Assembly: GCF_023653455.1 (NCBI RefSeq)
Contig: NZ_JAKEDR010000166.1
Location: 1 to 7,778, forward strand
Direction of reading: 5' to 3'
Length of the DNA: 7,778 nucleotides
DNA from: Paraclostridium ghonii
GTDB lineage: Bacteria; Bacillota; Clostridia; Peptostreptococcales; Peptostreptococcaceae
Of the stretch, positions 5,824 to 7,778 are shown one piece after another. Positions within the stretch are counted from its first letter, which is position 1. Each line of letters starts with the position of its first letter. The notes below the pieces were generated by a model that did not search any database, was not told the DNA's origin, and worked only from the letters and a program-made list of their open reading frames with translations. A program made the translations under genes and the position numbers.

Positions 5824-5886
5824 TTAATATCCTATTTATCACGAAATTGTCTAACATATCCTATATATTAAAAATTAGTAACTAAA

Positions 5887-5922
5887 AAATAAAATGAAGA
5901 ACTTATGCTCTTCATTTTATTT
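5887..5922 (-). terminator. Intrinsic terminator, minus strand
   Basis: A 14-bp perfect stem, AAATAAAATGAAGA (5887-5900) with its reverse complement at 5909-5922, closes an 8-nt loop. On the minus strand it continues into TTTAG after a T-rich stem end. It ends the acetyltransferase transcript and the remnant gene behind it, and insulates the WYL gene from read-through. Confidence 0.75.
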
Positions 5923-5947
5923 CACTTAACTTTAAATTCTATTGTAA

Positions 5948-6202
5948 CTACATAATATTTCTTATTGTTTCAATCTCTTCTATAGTTAAATCTGTAAGAT
6001 CTTTTATAGTTTCGTTATCCATTCCCTTTTCTAAATCTTTACCACTTAAAAATTTATTAGCAAAATTTACTTAGGCTCATATCGCCTTTAATATCTTTTC
6101 ACCTTTATCCATTTTGTCGCCCATAATTGGTGTAAATGCAAGCTTTATTATATCTTGTTTATCTATATCATTCCCACAAGAGAACGTATCTACTATTTCA
6201 TT
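5948..6202 (-). pseudogene. Remnant of a probable Rpn/YhgA-like nuclease-transposase (C-terminal part)
   Basis: One minus-strand frame gives 81 amino acids interrupted by two close stops (TGA at 6077-6079 and TAA at 6071-6073). The first part reads DIDKQDIIKLAFTPIMGDKM and continues to KGEKILKAI. The second reads NFANKFLSGKDLEKGMDNE and ends in IKDLTDLTIEEIETIRNIM. The pattern of a LAF.P.MG segment, a FANKFL..KDLEK segment and a short C-terminal helix resembles the C-terminal half of PD-(D/E)XK Rpn/YhgA-family proteins common in clostridia. The catalytic N-terminal half is missing and the frame has no start, so it cannot make a functional protein. It follows the acetyltransferase stop directly and happens to be in the same frame. 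The family assignment is from memory of the motif pattern and is moderate. Confidence 0.5.
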
Positions 6203-6205
6203 TTA

Positions 6206-6748
6206 CTACTTATTTATGTACTCAGATTTTAAGATGTTATAATAAAGGGTTTTGACTTCTTTATTATCTAATAACTTCAATTTTTCATCTTTTGTAAATT
6301 TATATTTAAATCCACATTTTTCACTTACTCTCTTAGAATTGCTATTAAAATCAAAATGACCACACCAAATTAAATCTAAATTGAGTTCATTAAATGCATA
6401 ATTTAACAAACAATTTGCAGCCTCTGGTGCATATCCATTTCCCCAATATGTTGGATTTAATACATATCCAATTTCTCTTTGTTCTAGGTTTTTAAGTTTT
6501 TCATCTGGCTTTCTGTTATGTAATCCTATCCCACCTATAACTTTATTTTCAGACTTTAGAACTATTGCGTAAGTATCATTATTATTAATAAACATTTTTA
6601 TTATTTCTTTGCTTTCATCTTCACTTTTATGTGGTTTCCATCCTGCATTTGGACCAACTAAATCACTTTTAGCATATTCATATAAGTCAAAGCTATCACT
6701 TTCTCTCCATTCTCTTAATATCAACCTTTCGGTATTTAATATATCCAT
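6206..6748 (-). CDS. GNAT-family N-acetyltransferase, RimJ/RimL type, 180 aa
   Basis: This cytoplasmic enzyme would move an acetyl group from acetyl-CoA to an amine, such as a protein N-terminus or a small molecule. NTERLILREWRESD (5-18) is the typical opening of the RimJ/RimL group (Acetyltransf_3). KVIGGIGLHN (69-78) and REIGYVLNPTYWGNGYAPEA (91-110) form the central strands and the acetyl-CoA pyrophosphate loop, here WGNGYA. NSNSKRVSEKCGFKY (135-149) is the C-terminal motif common to the family. The length is normal. The ATG at 6748 follows AAAGGGG at about ten bases, and an extended -10 TGCTATAAT lies upstream. The gene appears monocistronic and ends in the remnant at 5948-6202. Its substrate cannot be read from the sequence, and resistance functions should not be assumed. 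Confidence 0.9.
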   Translation of the reverse strand: MDILNTERLILREWRESDSFDLYEYAKSDLVGPNAGWKPHKSEDESKEIIKMFINNNDTYAIVLKSENKVIGGIGLHNRKPDEKLKNLEQREIGYVLNPTYWGNGYAPEAANCLLNYAFNELNLDLIWCGHFDFNSNSKRVSEKCGFKYKFTKDEKLKLLDNKEVKTLYYNILKSEYINK

Positions 6749-6781
6749 AAAAATTGATTCCCCTTTTTAAATATTTAGTTA

Positions 6782-6790
6782 ATTATAGCA
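6782..6790 (-). promoter_or_regulatory. Extended -10 promoter of the acetyltransferase gene
   Basis: On the minus strand, TGCTATAAT is a perfect TATAAT with the TGn extension, 34 bp before the start codon. No strong -35 box is visible, which is normal for extended -10 promoters. Confidence 0.6.
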
Positions 6791-6838
6791 TAATATCACA
6801 TTCTTAAAGTGTACATAAAAATAGATTTTTCTCCTTCT

Positions 6839-6936
6839 ATATTTAGATATAAAATTAACTTCAATTAAAGCTGCAGGTATCTTAGTATATTTTAAAACTG
6901 AAAGTTTATTATTTAACTTAATACCTCTTAAATAAA
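6839..6936 (-). pseudogene. Short remnant of an N-acetylmuramoyl-L-alanine amidase (Amidase_3 type)
   Basis: About 32 residues read IYLRGIKLNNKLSVLKY followed by TKIPAALIEVNFIS. The pattern L.VL..TK.PA.L.E..FIS matches the C-terminal signature of zinc-dependent cell-wall amidases, including phage endolysins and CwlD-like enzymes, with the conserved Glu retained. The matching part is embedded in unrelated sequence on both sides, and the rest of the enzyme, including the zinc-binding histidines, is missing. The upstream edge adjoins the GC-rich element at 6941, so that element may mark where the gene was broken. Confidence 0.55.
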
Positions 6937-6940
6937 TGAT

Positions 6941-7066
6941 TTTGAGCAACGGACTAATTCGTTTGAGTAACGGGACACGAGTTTGCCGAGTGTACGTTGA
7001 CGACATGGAATTTGAGCGACATGAAATGATTCGCAGACATAGTCGCTCAAGCGAAGCGAATTTTTT
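6941..7066 (+). ncRNA. GC-rich structured element ending in a hairpin and T-tract; candidate small RNA or dispersed repeat
   Basis: Positions 6961-7060 are about 48% G+C, roughly double the surroundings. TTTGAGCAACGGA (6941-6953), TTTGAGTAACGGG (6962-6974) and TTTGAGCGAC (7011-7020) are related direct repeats. TTGAGCGAC (7012-7020) pairs exactly with GTCGCTCAA (7042-7050). A competing stem ATTCGC (7029-7034) with GCGAAT (7056-7061) enclosing TCGC/GCGA runs straight into six Ts, like a terminator on the plus strand. TTCGTTTGAG (6958-6967) can also pair with CTCAAGCGAA (7046-7055) using one G-U pair. No clear plus-strand promoter was found. A 62-codon frame runs through it but shows no ribosome binding site or domain. 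It matches no RNA family I can name. Confidence 0.45.
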
Positions 7067-7067
7067 A

Positions 7068-7646
7068 CTATTTTGTATCTATATTATAGTTAACTTTATA
7101 TGTACAAGTATTTATACTTTGTAACACTAATTCAGCAAGTTCTTCTGGAGTTTCGAGAAAATTTCGTTCTGCCCAATAAGTTTTTACTTGAATCAATCCT
7201 CCTAATAGAAAATGTTTAATATAATCTGTTTTCATATCAAAGTTATCTGGTAATTTAATTATGAACTTCTCAAAATATTCATTCATAAATGGATAATAAA
7301 AATCCATAAATTTATAGTTAAAGTTACTTTTTCTTGCTAATATTAATAATTCTTTATATTTATACCAATATTCAAAATAAGTTATTAATATTGTTTTTAA
7401 ATTTTTATTAGGTAGTTGATCTATTTTATCAAAACATTCCTTATATAATTTACTTACATATTCATATAGAACATCTTCCTTTGAATTGAAATTTCTATAA
7501 AAAGTTTGACGTGTTAAATCCGCATTATCAATTATTTCTTTAATTGAAATCTTGGTAAAATCTTTTTTTCCCATTAGCTCCAAAAGTGAATTTGTAATCC
7601 ACATTTTAGACTTTAAAGCAATAATATTAGTAGTTTCCTTTTTCAT
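7068..7646 (-). CDS. TetR/AcrR-family transcriptional regulator, 192 aa
   Basis: Residues 15-60 form the TetR DNA-binding domain: ISIKEIIDNADLTRQTFYRNF (33-53) contains the helix-turn-helix, followed by NSKEDVL. The remainder is helical and carries FLLGGLIQVKTYWAERNFLETPEEL (146-170), resembling the TetR_C_7 C-terminal type; ligand and targets are unknown. I chose the ATG at 7646 over an upstream ATG at 7709. The upper start has no ribosome binding site and falls at the predicted transcription start of the TATAAT promoter at 7715-7720. The lower start has GAAAGGA upstream, though at a rather long spacing, and puts the helix-turn-helix at a usual position. A GTTACA-N2-TGTAAC dyad over the -35 box suggests autoregulation and perhaps control of a divergent gene beyond the window. 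The stop codon lies two bases past the T-tract of the GC-rich element. Confidence 0.88.
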   Translation of the reverse strand: MKKETTNIIALKSKMWITNSLLELMGKKDFTKISIKEIIDNADLTRQTFYRNFNSKEDVLYEYVSKLYKECFDKIDQLPNKNLKTILITYFEYWYKYKELLILARKSNFNYKFMDFYYPFMNEYFEKFIIKLPDNFDMKTDYIKHFLLGGLIQVKTYWAERNFLETPEELAELVLQSINTCTYKVNYNIDTK

Positions 7647-7714
7647 AAGTGTTACATTCCTTTCGATTTGTATAACATCTTCCAAAATTATTGACCGTAG
7701 TTTAATCATACTAT

Positions 7715-7743
7715 ATTATAATAAACATCAATAAAAGTTACAA
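7715..7743 (-). promoter_or_regulatory. Promoter of the second TetR gene
   Basis: On the minus strand, TTGTAA (7738-7743) and a perfect TATAAT (7715-7720) are 17 bp apart. The predicted start near 7708 leaves a leader of about 60 nt before the ATG at 7646. Confidence 0.65.
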
Positions 7744-7750
7744 CTGTAAC
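7737..7750. promoter_or_regulatory. Candidate operator dyad GTTACA-N2-TGTAAC
   Basis: GTTACAACTGTAAC is a dyad with exact 6-bp arms and a 2-bp centre. It covers the -35 box of the TetR gene. A related half-site, AAGTGTTACA (7647-7656), lies next to the start codon as an exact inverted copy of TGTAACACTT (7745-7754). Paired GTTACA half-sites around a TetR promoter suggest repressor binding. A plus-strand TATAAT at 7771-7776 hints at a divergent gene off the edge. Confidence 0.5.
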
Positions 7751-7778
7751 ACTTTAAAAATGTAGTTATATATAATTG

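Noticed and set aside
6779..7006. 75-codon minus-strand frame as an intact gene
   Set aside because: Only about 32 central codons resemble an amidase; the first part reads through the GC-rich element and the last part is low-complexity, so it is a remnant.
6936..7124. 62-codon plus-strand frame across the GC-rich element
   Set aside because: It has no ribosome binding site, passes through a terminator-like hairpin and then antisense to the TetR gene, and shows no domain. A noncoding reading fits better, though conservation of the frame elsewhere would reopen it.
7647..7709. Upstream ATG at 7709 as the TetR start
   Set aside because: There is no ribosome binding site, and it coincides with the predicted transcription start of the TATAAT promoter.
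7552..7734. 60-codon plus-strand frame opposite the start of the TetR gene
   Set aside because: It is a shadow of the TetR coding region, with no independent support.
1..7778. CRISPR array, toxin-antitoxin pair or complete insertion sequence
   Set aside because: No regularly spaced repeats, no paired small toxin/antitoxin genes, and no transposase with terminal inverted repeats are visible.

Overview
This is an AT-rich window (roughly a quarter G+C by eye) from a low-GC Firmicute, most likely Clostridium or a close relative. The signs are strong AAGGAGG-type ribosome binding sites, A/T-ending codons, T-tract intrinsic terminators and clostridial-looking protein families. It reads as accessory DNA: small recombinases, one-off regulators and several gene remnants. 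I see no rRNA, tRNA, CRISPR array or complete IS element.

Left part (1-3660). A complete serine resolvase on the minus strand (352-954) has a cluster of TTTGAAAT repeats upstream, which may be its recombination or operator site. A plus-strand two-gene operon follows: a TetR/AcrR regulator (1422-2099) and an alpha/beta hydrolase of the acyl-CoA thioesterase/BAAT C-terminal type (2131-2913). Its promoter is covered by a 46-bp perfect palindrome, a strong candidate for the regulator's operator. A terminator closes the operon. Beyond it lies a second resolvase in the same orientation (3077-3630), broken by an in-frame stop, a frameshift and an internal deletion. The operon is therefore bracketed by one live and one dead resolvase that share a 20-bp identical stretch.

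Middle part (3660-5930). This holds a DJ-1/PfpI-family protein (4085-4714) and a WYL-domain HTH regulator (4793-5755), both on the minus strand. A 15-bp inverted repeat sits between them. The pair probably forms a regulator-target unit, with terminators at both ends.

Right part (5930-7778). A RimJ/RimL-type GNAT acetyltransferase (6206-6748) lies among decayed sequence: a probable Rpn/YhgA-like nuclease-transposase tail after it and a short N-acetylmuramoyl-L-alanine amidase scrap before it. An unusual segment at about 48% G+C (6941-7066) follows, with repeated TTTGAG motifs, alternative hairpins and a T-tract. It may be a small structured RNA or a dispersed repeat. A second TetR-type regulator (7068-7646, start revised from 7709) ends the window; a GTTACA-N2-TGTAAC dyad lies over its promoter.

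No wholly new system is proven. The best leads are the palindrome-controlled TetR/hydrolase cassette between two resolvases and the GC-rich structured element.
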